64,000 nucleotides of DNA from Linnemannia elongata (GCA_036320915.1 JAXBDG010000010.1:372001-436000), one strand, 5' to 3'. Counted from the stretch's first letter, positions 34,812 to 47,424 are shown. A program made the numbers and translations. The notes: generated from the letters alone by a model not told the origin.

Positions 34812-35763
34812 CTACTCGGTCTTGACACTACCCCGAGGCTGGCGAAAGGTATCATAGTACCGTGAGATAGACCCATGACGACTAATCACCTCCTCGATCA
34901 AATCCCGCCCCCTCCTCATCTTCTCCTCCACAACTCATCCTCAACCGCATCAATAGCCTTCAACGCCTCATAGACAATCTTCTTTTTGAGGTAGTATGTC
35001 TGCTTGAACTTCGGCTCCTGATGAGTTCGCCAATAGGGCGCGCATACTTATCCAACCTCCAAATCGACGGCTTCTCGCCATTCGCGCCGAACCACTCCAG
35101 CCACAATACGAAAAAGGGCGCATCCGCGGTTTCATGATATACGTCCGAACCTTGACCCTGACTTGCTCCGCCGGGATCTGTATGTAGAGCCCGGCTATCT
35201 TAGTTGTTGATACACTAGAAGTTGATGGTGCTCCAGAAGGCGATATGCAAGGGGAAGTAACGGGCGTAATTCTGCTAGCACCATTGCCCGTAAGTGGTGT
35301 TGGTGGCGAAGGTGTCATGCTCTGTCTTGGCGTAACCTCCCCAATCTTCCAAGATTCCTTCGAAGCGGCGATTTTCTTCCTCTCCCTATTCACCTCTTGC
35401 TCACGCTCCTTCTCCCTTTCCATTTCAATGGGTGTCGAGTGTGTAACCGCCTGTCTGGTCTTCATGCATGTAGTCAGTCCAACTGTTGACCGTGTAATAG
35501 ACGAATGTCCCGATTTGCCTAGCCTATCCAAACAATTATATTCAAATGACATTTCCGGGTGAGCCAAAATTTCCATAGTGCTTGGCTGAGGACACAAGAA
35601 CAACATCCCCCAGGGCAATCACAACGTTTCTTTCATGTAGACATACCGCGCGATATACTCAACAAACACAAAACATCGGGCCAGAGCTGTGCAAGTCTTT
35701 GGTAGGTCATCACAGTGAATTGTCACATCCTTGTCACTTTGCGCCACCATTACTCTTGGTAAT
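34812..35763 (-). pseudogene. Frameshifted GCR1_C-like DNA-binding fragment
   Basis: Reading the minus strand, DAPFFVLWLEWFGANGEKPS then IWRLDKYARP begins near 35124. One base later in phase it continues WRTHQEPKFKQTYYLKKKI and VYEALKAIDAVEDEL, and after a second slip EEKMRRGRDLIEEVISRHGS, ending at the TAG 34814-34812. The pattern (Trp-x-Glu-Trp, NGxxPSI, WR, then a basic helix) resembles the GCR1_C domain, which in this phylum often ends Ndc10-like proteins. Upstream (35600-35170) is a disordered Ser/Pro/Thr and Glu/Arg-rich stretch in a different frame, and near 35763-35655 an exon-like piece (DKDVTIHCDDLPKTCTALA) flanked by splice-like sites. At least two single-base slips within the domain make it non-functional unless the assembly is wrong. 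Confidence 0.6.
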
Positions 35764-35858
35764 CTGAGATAAAGAAGGACAAAGGGAACCAAAGGGAGCG
35801 AGAAAGAAAAGTATGTTACATGGTATTGTAGAAGCATCAAAAACTGTGTCAAAACTAA

Positions 35859-38800
35859 TTAAGAGTCTCCTCCTCCACCTCCACCTCCGCTTCGCCCGCC
35901 ATCAACCTTCTTGATCAGCCCCCTCCAAATATCCCGACTGACACCTGCGCCGACCCTCCACAGGTCCAACCTCTCGTTCGCTGGCAACGGCTCCGACGAC
36001 TGCGCGCTGTCCACGCTCAGCGCCCTCGCCCTCCGCGGGTTCGACTGGGGCACAAACGGTCTGTCAGCTGCTCCCGTAGCCACTTGTTGATGTTGGACAC
36101 TGGCAAGGATCCGTTTCTGGGAGGCTTTGATTAGATCCCGGTCAAACACCGCTCGCTTCCTGCGGGTGCTGTCCCTATCCTCGGTATGGTCTGGTGTTGC
36201 AACCACATAGGCTACTGCAGTACTGGTGACGGCCGCCCGTTGAGAAAGACTGGTCGTCGGAGTTGACATGGGTCCATGTGCCTGGAGCAGTAGTCCACTC
36301 TCAGAGTGAGAGGGAGTAATTGTTGGTCCTGACCGAGTGATGTATCCCTGGATCCCCAACGTCTCCCTGGATCGTCCTCTCTGTTCCTGCTCTTGCTTTG
36401 GCTCTTGCTTCCGCTCTTGTTCTACCTCTTCCTCCCGGACATCATCTGCATCCAAACCTTCAACACTGGTTTGCGTGACACCATGGCCACGCTCTAACGC
36501 AAGCCCCTTGCCCTTGGGGTCGGACTGACTAGTAGCAACTGGATCCGTTGGCGTCGCGGATGACGAAGCCTCAGGAGGAGCATCAGAATTGCTGAAAAGT
36601 GAACTCAGAACAGTCGAGGCAGGGACTTCTCCACGCAAGAAGGCCAAAGCAGATTCACGACCGGTGGCTCGTCCAAGACTTCGGGTGACCGAATCAGTCG
36701 ACCCCCTCGACCCTGGGCCTCCATGAAAAGAGGTTGCTGCTCGCGTTTTCCGGAATACTTGATCGGTACTCGTTAGTGCAGTCGATGCCGATCCGGATCC
36801 AGAGCCTATGCTGAGGTATCCTGCTGTAAAGATGTTGTTCTCCTGAGTAGGCTTGGCTTCGTTGTTAGGCCGGGTTGCGTCGCCTGATGAAGACGAAGCT
36901 CCGCCAGAGAATCGCTTCGTGTCAAACCAAGATGTTGCCGACACAGGCGAGGAGACTGTCGAGGCCGAAGGCGTCACCGCAGTCAATCCGGACCGTGTGA
37001 TGAGTGTTGGCTTGGCGCCAAGACGAGGAGTGAGGGAGGCGGTAGCTTCATTGGCGGTAGAGTTGGAGGACAGTGAAGCAGTTGATGAAGAATTTCTGTA
37101 TGACTGGCTGCCAGGAATGCCTTCTGGGATGCTTTCGGCATTAGACCGTCTATCGCTGTTGGCCATCGATCCTGAAGCCGATAGAGAGGAAGATGTTGAT
37201 GCTGCCCAGTGATCCTGGAAGACATCCTGCTTTGTGACCACATTAAGTGCAAGCCCGCTGGTCTTGGTTGACAGTCCAAACGTGCGAGGCGCCGCTTTGC
37301 TGGCGCTGCTACTGCTAGATGCAGCTACTGGATCAGATGAACGTGTCAAGCCTTCATCATGGACCCGCCCTGACTCTGGGGTGGCGACAAAGACTGTGCT
37401 GGCAGCAGCGACAGACTCCTCTGGCATGGACGACAAACTCTTGAAGGATCCTGCATTCAGGCCCAGCCCAACAGGGGTAACAGAGGCGGGATCGGTCTCT
37501 TCAGACAACATTCCAAAAGGTTGCGTCTGTGGAAGTGAGCGTGAGAACAGGCCCTTGACAGACTCTGCCACAGGAGACGAGGCAGGTGGAGAGTGAGGCA
37601 TGTTGGTTCGTTTAGCGCTGGGACTGAAGCGGATGTCGAGTGCCCTGATCATGACAGTCGACGCGGCAGTGCCAGTAACGACACCTTCAGCGACATGGAC
37701 TGTGTTGGATCGTGATGGTGCCGGAGACATGGTTGCCATGGTTGCCAAGGACGTGGTCGCAGAAAGCCTTGAGTTGGGCAAGACAATACCTCCTGCGCTG
37801 GATATCCGAGTTCCATCAGCCACTGGAGCACCCTTGGGTGCCGTCTTTGCTTCTGCTGCCTTGTTGGGAGAAGCTATCCAGGCCGATTCTGCAAAGACCC
37901 TTGATGTCTCCGCAATGACTGGTCCAGATTTACTTGTCGACATAGTAGGTTTGTCTTTGGGGAGCTCCTGAGCCACCGCTGCAGACTTGGCAGTAACAGC
38001 AGCTTTGGCGTCATCCTGTGAGGGCTTGTCGCTTCCTCCAAAGACCTTGTTAAAGAACCCAGAGACTCCTGTTGACGCCGATCCAAGAATGCGGGGACGA
38101 TCCAGCATACCACCAAGCACATTCTTGAGCTGACCTGGCTTTTCAGGTGCTTGTTCCGCTTTTGTTATAATGGGCTCCTCCAGATGATGATGGTGGTGGT
38201 GATGATGATGGTGTTGATGAAGGTGTTGGTAGTCGAAATCAGTTTCCTCCTCCGACTCGACGTCCTCCATGAAAGCTTTCTCGGCATTGATACGGTCTTG
38301 CTCCACCTTGAGAACATAACTCAGCTGCAACTCGTTGATCGTCATGCGCAGCTTGCCAATCTCCGATAACATCTCCTGGACAACATGCGCCAATGGGAAG
38401 AACTCGGCCACGGAGAATCCCCAGTCCTCGAACTCATCATCGTCATCGTCTTCCTTGCCATCAGCCTCATCTTCCTCGTCTCCTGACGCAGTACTACCTC
38501 CTTTGATGGGTGTATGTATGCCGAGGTGTCGATCCAGCAGCTCATCCACAGGGTTGGCCACCTGGGCCTCCACCCATCGGAAACGCTCCCCAAGGTTGCT
38601 AACATCCGTCAGGACGTTTTCGATCACAGAGTTGGACATCTGCGACAGCGCCTGGATATCAAACGTCCTCCTCAGTCGGCGATTCAACTCGCGAGTATCG
38701 GAACGAGTCAGTCGCTCGAGGAGCTCAGTCGAAAGAGTGTGAAGCAGCTGGTACGGCCTATGTTCCTGATCGTGACGGCGATTCGAGAAGGCCTCCGAGG

Positions 38801-41800
38801 CTGTGCTCATCTCCGAGGGAAATCTCCGCTCGCGAGCCATGAGTGGCGACCTGCCCATAGGAGAGTGAATAAAAGAGGACCGGAGCGACTTGACAGAACG
38901 GACACTGCGACGTTTTTGTTCCCTGGTAAGCTCGACATCCTTGGAAGGTTTGCTGGCTTCAAAAGCGGGTGTTGAGCCATTAGTTGTGTCGATAGCGAGG
39001 TGGTTCAGGTCCTTGTAGGTCAAGTTGGACGCTGACGACTTTACTACTGTTGGCAATTCAGCCGCAAGACCTAGGACTCCGCTGGTGTCGACGTTCCTGG
39101 CGGTGTCGTCCGAATCTCGGCGCTCCTTGATCGTGCTCTCAGAGATATGCGACGAAGGCATCGATGCTCCAGGGTCAGCAGCCTCAGCGGGTCTGTCGTC
39201 TGAATTTCCTGCGATCTGTTTGCCAGTTGGTCTCTTGTTACGCCGCTGAGATGCCTTGGATCGGATGCTGATAGAGTCGGCATCCTTGCGCTGTTCTCCA
39301 AAAGCGACCACTGCGTGGATCGACTGCTGCTGAGTGACTGCAGCCTCAATCACACCCACCCTCCATACCTCCATCATCCGCTGTCGCCTTTCCGTCATCA
39401 TCTGCTCCACCACCTCGGTGCTCTTGAATCGCTGCAGCTCTGGCAGACATCCAACGCTTCCAGTAGCGGCATGTCCCAAGTGCGAGCAGTGACCGTCGGA
39501 CGACTCCAGTCGGTGACGAGGTCTCCGAATACTGTAAATGGAACCAGGTCGGCTTCTCTTCGTTGGGATCGAATTGACGCCGGCGATTTGGTGGAGGGGC
39601 TCTGAAAGTCGTCGACGTTGACGTGTGTTGAAAATGCCTTGGTCAGACGAAGATTTCTCATGCTGCATGAAACGGCTACGCTCCGGCTTATTCCAGGTTG
39701 AGGAGGGAGTCGAGGGTTCGTGCACTTGATCCTCTGCAATGGCTTCCTGTTCCAGCCTCGTGAACGAAGTTGACCGGCGGCCCTCCAGGGGATGCATCTC
39801 GTTCTCGCCATCGTCTATAGGTTCCCGGTCCCCTTCCATAAACAGATCGTGGTTTGCCTCGCCTCTGGTCGCCTTTTGGAGCTCAGCCGACAAGAGAGAT
39901 ATCGAGCTCGTCCTGGTCTTGAGATGGCTCTCTGGGCTATATTCGACAGCCTCCGTTGAATTAATATGTACAGTGTCGGTAGTTGTCATTGGTGTTGAAG
40001 TAGCCAAAGCGCCAGATTTGATGAGTTCGTCTTCCAAAGTGGCAGGCGGTAAGAGTGCAAGTCCGTTGTGAGTTGGAGAGGTGGATCTGCTCCCACTCGA
40101 GATTATTTGAGAGGCCTGAAATGATGAACGAAGTTGCAAAAACCAATACGAGTCAGCAATGCGGTTGAAACATAAAAAATGGTATATTCATATCGAGGCA
40201 TAGAAGAATGGTATAGGATCTGCAAGTGCGGCAAGAGATGAAGGGGAGGAATGTGGGAGAGAGGGGAGGCAATGATTGGGAAGAATGAGGTTGTGCGGCA
40301 GAAACATCAACAGGGGAGGGGCAAGCACCAAGATTACTGCTATGATTCCATTCCACTCTCTTCTCTTCCTCTTCTCTGTATTTCTCCTTCCACCTTTTTT
40401 CCCCCCTTGCCCAACAAAGGATGATGTCCCTCTTCATGCCGAAGCTCCAGAGGCTGGTCCCACCGCATAGGTAGCCAAGAATGACACGGCCTTGAAGGAG
40501 CAAAAAAATGCAATCCAACAATGGGGACACAGAACATATGGAAGCACCAGAGAAAACAATGATGGATAGATCAGGGAGCCGTTCCAAGAATCACAAAGCG
40601 ATGCGGCTCAATGAAAGCAAAGTAAAGAATCCAATCCCGCCCGTATCCCACAATGACGACAACCGAAAACTTACTTCAGCAAAGGCGGTAACAAATCCAG
40701 GTCCTTGGTCGTCCTCTGATCCGGTAAAATCACTTGAGAGGTCACCCTCGTCGTCCCTGTCGCCATCGCCCGAGTCGCTTCCGGATTCTAGCATGTCCCT
40801 GTCTGCGTCCGTGTACATGGACCTACGACTCCTGCTAGTGTTGGATGTAGGACTAGATCCTTCGGTTCCATATTGGTGGCGCAACTTGGAGGGCGTCGGG
40901 TTAGGAGGCGATCGAGAAGAGCTCATGAGCGGAAGCGGTGTAGATCCTCTCCTGATCTCTGATGTGGACGTCGATGTTGAAACTGTCGTAGTCGTAGGAA
41001 TAGACTCTGAGGGCGCGCTCGATGTAACTGCTCGTTCTTCTTCGTGGCTACCACTGCGCTTTGATGACTTCTTGGACGAGTGCCCACGCTTGTGCTTGCC
41101 CGATGATGGCACCTGGCTTCCTTGACTGTACAACCTCTCGAGTTCTCCAAAAACGTTGCCACGGACCCCTGAATGACGGCGATGGTGGTGTCGATGCTTA
41201 GAGCTCGAAGTCATGAAGGGTGGGGGCGAGCCAGGGATAGATCCAAGGGTGCCGATATGGCTCACCGCATCGAGCCCGCCACCAAAAGGTATATCCACTG
41301 CACTCCATGCGCTCTTGGAAGTGAGGAAGCTCTCTGTGTCGTCCTGTCGGCTTGCACAACATTCGAATGCATGTCCTTGCTCATAGTCTTCGACCTGGGT
41401 CCTCAAGGTCAAGACTTCGTTCCGTGTGTCTTGGAGCAAGTCCCTGTATTCGTTGAGCTCCGACCGCAGAGTAGAGTTGGTTGTGGCGAGTTCCTTGATG
41501 AGTGAGATGAGTTGGTTTTGAGCTGCAAGTGGCGGGTCGATGAACGAGGATGGGTATGGCGGCGAGGACGAGGGTGAGGTCTGGTGGAGCCCATTGGCGG
41601 CAGAACCGTACGACGACCGCTCCTGCTGGATAGCCTGGCCCAAGCTTCCTTGCGGTGGCGAGCACAATCGGTCTGTTGTCTCCTTGAGCCAAGCCAGGGC
41701 TTCCTTGCTCTCCCTGGCGAGCTCTAGCTCCTGCTGTTGTCGTTTGAGGTTATCGTGTCGCTTGCTCAAAGTCTCGTACTTGCTCTGGATGGTGATGAGT

Positions 41801-43884
41801 TTTTGTTGAAGTAGGCGTTCTGACCGCTGGCAATCCTGGAGTTCGTCCTGAAGGGCCTCGATCTTTTGAAGCCCAGCATCTTCACGTTCTTGAAGGGCCT
41901 CGCGTTTGATACGTTCTATCCGCAAGAGGTCGGAATCCTTTTGGCCATCGTCCCGCTCCTTGGTGAGGTTGAACAGCTTTTGTTCAGTGTATTCGAGTTG
42001 TCCTGAGACGAGTAAGAGGCGTTTTGCTGTCCTGGCCTGGTCGCTGACAGCAAGCATCCGAGACTCCTCGAGTTCCTGGTTGACTTTGGCGAGGTCCCGG
42101 CTCATCTTGGCCAGTTTTTCGATTTCCAGCATGGCTGTGCGAAGCTATTGGGTGAAATCAGGGCGGCGGCGGGTTTAGAGGAGAGTGGTGGGCGGGAGAG
42201 AGAGGTAGTTTGAATGAGGTAAAGGAAGAGGGGGGAGGAGAGAAAGGTAGTAAAATGTTAACATTGAGCAGAAAAGACGGAATTTTTTCACGGTGGTCAG
42301 GTCAGGTCAGGTCGAGTTTTGTTGTTATTATTGTTGTTGGTCATGCTTTTTGGTGTGTAAAGCAGGTCAGGTTGGGTGCTCGCTCAGGTGTTTTTTGTAA
42401 ATAAGCTATAAAGGAGGTACATTGCAATGGCCCATGCATTCATTTTTGAAGACAAAACAAGCAGAGTCAGCCAAACCGACGACCACACAAACAATATGCA
42501 ATAAGGTCTGGTCAGGGTCAGGTCCAGTCGCCTGGCAGCGTCAGGTTAAAACAACATCAACGAGCTGCAGTAAAATATGACGCTCAACTCTTTTTTCTTT
42601 TCTCTCTTATTCCCTTGCTCTTCTCTCCGCGCATCTCATCATGCGAGAGCGCCCTTTTTTTTGTGTATTGTCCACCACTCAAAGGTACACACGGAGTAAT
42701 TGAATCAGCATTGACATGAAGGAGCAAGAGGAAGACAAAGATATGGCAAGGAAGGAAGGACCACTTCTCATTTGTTTGTTTTTGTGTTGTATGCGCATCT
42801 CCTTTACATACTCTCTCTTTTCTTTCCCTCTCCATATCCCATCGCCATTTTGAGAGCTTTCTTTGCATGTCTTTCTACTTCCCTGTCTATCTCTTCATGT
42901 TGTTGTTGTTTGTTGTTATTTCGAAGTCGATCGAAGATGATGGCGAATTTTTTTATCTTTTTGTGTTGTGGTAGCTCTCCTCTTTCCCGTTCTTGATTTT
43001 TTTTCCTCAGATCTCCCACGATCTACCTCTCCCGCTTTCTGTGCTGAATAGGTTCTCCGGCTCAAAAAAAATGGCAAAAAGGCGAGGCATGCATGGGGAC
43101 GGGTAGAATGGAAAGAAGTACAAGGCGGCACGGTAATGGTGCGATGACAATGGCGTAAAACGTCTTCCTTGTGTTTCGGGTCGAGAAAGGGCGGGAGGCC
43201 GATTGATGTTGTCATCTTCGCTGCGACCTGCGGGGTGAGGGTGGGGCAGGTGGTAGGTGTGTGGGGATGTACGATGGATGCTTCCTTACCTCTCGCTGCA
43301 GCTCGCTGACGATGGGCCGATGGTCTTCCTGCTGCCGCTCTTGTTCTATAAGCGAGGAGATTCCATTGGAAGTTTTGTAATAAAAGGAAGGAAGAACCTC
43401 GAGTAAGAAAATGATAAAATGAACAAGGAGACAAACTCTGAAATTATCTTGTTGCTGGCGAACAAGCTCTTTCTTTTTTTTTTTTTTTTTTTTTTTTTTG
43501 TTTTATGGTTGCCGTCCTGCCTCTGTTTGAGACTCCACTCGCTCTTGTTCCTTTGTTCCCTTGTTAGTCTCTTGAAAGAAAAAGAGTCTATTACTCCTCC
43601 TTTTTAAAGACAAGTCTGCTTCTGTTGTCGTCCGTCCGTTGTCCTGACTTTCCAGGGGTCCAAGTTACGACAACAAAAAAAAAAAGTAACGCCAAGGGTT
43701 GTTGTCGCTGGTATGTTGCGGTTGTGGTTGCGAGCATTTTTTTATTCCAATTACCAAAAGTTTTTGTCCTTTCGTGTGAATGGGCCTTGGCGGCGAAGAG
43801 TCGACTGTCCATCTTGGTGGCGATCCAATGAGGACAGGCCTGTGCCTGAACACAATAACAACCCTCCTCTGATGAGTCCTCCAT
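35859..43884 (-). CDS. Large coiled-coil protein, 1970 aa, four exons
   Basis: Exons 43884-43755, 43345-43290, 42144-40675 and 40115-35859, phases 1, 0 and 0. I do not recognise the family. The start follows GCC ATGG and the N-terminus has a Cys/His patch (CYCVQAQACPHW, residues 9-20). Residues about 44-230 form a long coiled coil (QERQQEDHRPIVSELQREL onward). A second coiled coil (about 270-330) is followed by Ser/Arg-rich disorder with basic tracts (KHRHHHRRHS). Exon 4 is mostly disordered but holds a compact helical block (about 1005-1165, LLHTLSTELLERLTRSD to FSVAEFFPLAHVVQEMLSEI), an acidic run, a tract of ten His (about 1187-1197) and a final Gly run. Scaffold or cytoskeletal role is likely from architecture only. 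Introns 1 and 2 are long (409 and 1145 bases). Confidence 0.8.
42296..42555 (+). repeat. GGTCA-type repeats in an intron
   Basis: Inside intron 2 of the coiled-coil gene, GGTCAGGTCAGGTCAGGTCG occurs near 42296, with further GGTCA copies near 42364 and 42505-42550. The unit is a 5-mer in loose tandem. It could be simple slippage or a cluster of binding sites. Confidence 0.6.
43474..43499 (+). repeat. Poly-T run (26 T) in intron 1 of the coiled-coil gene
   Basis: An A tract on the coding strand, within the 409-base first intron, about 130 bases upstream of the acceptor at 43346. Confidence 0.8.
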
Positions 43885-44208
43885 GGCTTAGGTAGCTGGC
43901 TGGCTAGCTGTCTGGGCGGCGCTTTCGTTCTTTTGTTTTATAGCCGAAGTTTCCTGCTGTGATATATCAGTGTGGTTTTTGGGTCGTCTGTGGTATTTGT
44001 CGAGCGGAGGCGGAGTGGCAAGGAAGAGTAAGGGAAAAAAAAGGAGGAAAAGTGGAAGAACAAATGGGAGGAGAGCAGGGTAGGGGTATAAGCAAAAAGT
44101 GGTTGTTGTAGAACGGGTATGTGGATGGATGGTCGGAGGAAAGAGTGAGTGGGTGTGTGCGTTGGGTTTTGGATTGCGGGAACGACAGGGAGTGAGCGGT
44201 GAGGAGGG

Positions 44209-44244
<36 letters not shown>

Positions 44245-45522
44245 GAAAGAAGGTAAAGGATGGAAATAGGGAAGGTGGGAAGAAAGAAGGAAAGGTGTGT
44301 GAAGAAGAAGGAAGGGAAGAAGAGAGAGAGAACCACAAAATGAGCTTCGAGCAAACGGCGGCGGGGGATTGTCAAGAAAGGTTAAGTTGGCTGACTTGAC
44401 TGAAACGACGAGAGGAGAGAGAGAGAGAGAGAGCAAGATCAGTCAGCGAGTGTCAGGGCCGAGGGAAATAGCAGAAGGGGTCAGTCAAGAAGTCAGAAGA
44501 ACTCAAGAAATTAATAATGTAGGCATCGAATCAATCCGCCAAGAAACTCACTTTCTCTTTTTCTCCCTTTCTCACTTTCTCTCTTTCTCTCTTTCTCTCT
44601 CAACAAAAAAAAATAGGGAAAAAAAAAAAAAGGGAGGGAAAAAATAAAATAAAAGAGGAGTTCAACTCTTTCCAACCTGCTATCTCCACCAACACTTACA
44701 AGTATGTACGCCGAAAACCCGAGAACAAAGGGATAAAGGCACTAAAAAGCACCCCTATTTTCGTCTCTCCTCCTTTCTAGTGTGCTCATTTTTTTTTTCT
44801 TTTTTTTTTGAGTTCGTTGTACCCTTAACCTATTGTTGTTTTCACCTGTCCTTAAGGCATGTTTCCATCCCCCAACGCTCTGAATCAACCATGTCTGAGA
44901 TCAATTTGAATGACCAAAAACCTTGAAGAATGACTACAGTAATCATCATACATTGGGAAAGAGATAAAAGGTTTTGGCAGGAAAAGGACTTTTTGTTTTT
45001 TTTTTATGGTACAAGGCAGAAGGGGACGTACGCAATGGAGGTAAAGCAGCAAAATGTGGATAAAAGTACAATAAGTGGAAAGAAAGAATAGAAGGAAAAG
45101 TAAAAAGACGATCGAATGGTAAGAAAAAAGGCCATGCGGTAAAAAAGAAAAAAAAAAAAAAAAAAAAAAAAAGTGTAATGGGGGATGACACGGTCCCTTC
45201 GACTTGATCCAAAGAAGAAAAAAAAAGGGGGCGGAAACAAATACGCAAATAAGCAAAGAAGCAAACAAGCAAATGTAAAACAGCTATGTGATATGACAGA
45301 GCGAGATGATGATGATGACAATGACGACGACTGATTATGTCTGCCGGATCATGGTGGATATGGCTGTGTACAAGATGTGCAAATGAAGGAGAGAAGAAAG
45401 GCGAGTAAACAAAAACAACCAAACACACACGTGTCGTTGGTATCCTCTGCCGTAGTTGTTGAAGCTGCTGGTTTGTAAATTGTCGTAGGTTACGGGGAGG
45501 TTATTGTCGACTGCGTCCCATT
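43885..45522. other. Spacer upstream of the coiled-coil gene
   Basis: No gene seen. The minus strand is pyrimidine-rich from about 44000 to 44420, so the + strand shows GA arrays near 44213-44240 and 44410-44432; this is probably promoter and leader of the coiled-coil gene. A 25-A run lies at 45148-45172. The right end holds the 3' UTR of the SOSS-B gene. Confidence 0.55.
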
Positions 45523-47424
45523 TTACAGCCTCTTCTTATTCTTTCCAGCACCATCCATTCCCAATCCAACGCCTCCCTGTGCAACAATCTTGATGTCCCG
45601 AGCAAACTCGTTCTCGCTGCTTGCCAGTCCCGACCGAGGGCTGGGGTAGGCGTCCGGTGCGTCCAAGTCCCGATGAACCTTGGCCTTCTTGAATTTGCGA
45701 TTCGAAGGAGGTGGAGGAAGAGAGGGATGTGCACTCACTTGCCCGCCGCCATTGCTATTGCCGTTGTTGTTGTTGTTAATGTTGTTGATGTTGCCGTTGC
45801 TGTTGTTGCCGTTATTATTGTTATTGTTGTTGTTGTTGTTGTTGTTCATGTTTCCAGAGGGACGACCGCCGTGGTGTGGAGGTGGAGGGGGACCCTGATG
45901 ACCGTTTGAGTGAGGAGGTCCTTGGTGACCTGGACGATAGCCATTGCTATGTGGTCCAGGCCGGGGCATGGGTGCCATATTGGGTCCCATACCAGGTCCC
46001 ATTCCTGGACCCATCCCCTGACCCATACCGGGTCCGCCAGGTCCCATACCTGGCCCGCCTTGTCTCATACCTGGTCCCCCCTTGCCCATCCCAGGGCCAT
46101 TTGGTCCCATACCTGGTCCTCCAGGTCCCATGCCTGGTCCCATGCCTGGTCCTCCTGGAGGAGCATGTCCATGCTGATTGCCTCCTTGGAATGGGGGTCT
46201 AGGTCCATGCATTGGTCCTGGTCCTGGCCTCTGGTTATTCTGGAAGGCTGGGTTGATGGCTGGCATGTTGTTTCCCTGCATCCTCTGTGGCTGCATGCCT
46301 GGTCCTCCTGGTCCTCCTTGCATTGGGTTTGGCTGGCCAGGGATACTCTGTACCTATTTTTTTTGAGTTCATAAGAGATATAGAGAGTGACTGTTAGTAA
46401 AGGTGGAGGATGCATAGTTGATCATTGCACAATCAAAACATGAGCAACTTTGTTGCTGTAAAGAGTATGTGCGTTGTATGTCTTACCATGTGTTGGAGTT
46501 TTTGGTCCCAATACCAATCGGATTCCGTCCAATAGGGGATCTCATGGAAAATCTTGGTGTCGCATCCTATCCGCTTGAATCTGTTGTTGCCTCTGGTCGC
46601 GTTGATCTGGATGTTCATCCGGTTTCCTGGAGACTTGACCTCACTATATTTCGGCGGACGACAGAGAAAAGAGTGAATTAAAGAACGAATAAAAAGAAAG
46701 TTAGGATGATAATCCACGCAGAGTGTATCATAGAGAGAGGTAGGTCGGGTATATTGTGTGTATATGTGGCCACAAAAAGGATCTAGCATATCGAGGAGAG
46801 GAAGAGGTGCGACATACCAGTCTTGGAATCGAACAATATCGCCGGCCTTGAACTGGTCGGAGGGGTCAAGCTTGACAATCATGAGGATGGATCCTGTCTC
46901 GTCTGCGACTCTGTATGTTGCGATAGCCATGCTGTCCATCCGTGGTTTGAATTCGACTAGTAAAGAAAGATGGAGTAAAAAAGTGGAAAAGTGGTGATGA
47001 GAACAACAAAGTTGGAGAAAAAAGAGTGAGAGGAGAATGAGTGTTCTGTTTTTTTTTGGTTTTTTTTGCTGCACGGACATGATTTTTTTTAGCGGGGGTG
47101 AGTGAGTGAGGCAGGACGGAGAGGAGGGGTGGGTGGTGACGGTCAGGGGAACAAAGTTGTCTCTCCCTTCACTTCTTCCACTTCCACTTTGCTCACTCAA
47201 CTATGCTCTCCGGAAGCAGACGTACACACACATACACACATAAAAAAAGGGGGGAGGGGAGGGGAACACAAATATATATAAGACGTACGTTGTTCGAGGA
47301 TGATGCATTCGATTGTGATGTTTCTCATCGCAGTCTGGACCCGGTTGATGAGAGTCAGGCCACTGGGGTTGTTAATAGGAGGCCTGACCTGTCCCATGTG
47401 CGAGGGTGGAGGGTGGTGGTTCAT
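45523..47424 (-). CDS. SOSS-B/NABP-like single-strand DNA-binding protein, 420 aa
   Basis: Exons 47424-47289, 46956-46818, 46643-46487 and 46353-45523, phases 1, 2 and 0. The N-terminal 145 residues match the OB fold of SOSS complex subunit B (human NABP1/2): LINRVQTAMRNITIECIILE, then YRVADETGSILMIV and FKAGDIVRFQDW. That complex binds single-stranded DNA near breaks and works with Integrator-type subunits in repair. The OB fold ends near KIFHEIPYWTESDWYWDQ. The rest is a low-complexity tail: MQGGPGGPGM, about 20 Gly-Pro-Gly-Met-like units (about 185-270), a run of twelve Asn (about 314-326), then a basic NRKFKKAKVHRD and a C-terminal KNKKRL. Human NABP tails are also Gly/Pro-rich but shorter. 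The D-C-E residue at the exon 2/3 joint is the least certain. Confidence 0.85.

Noticed and set aside
45930..46200. Tandem repeats in the SOSS-B gene, checked as a satellite
   Set aside because: They are in frame within the last exon and code for a Gly-Pro-Gly-Met tail.
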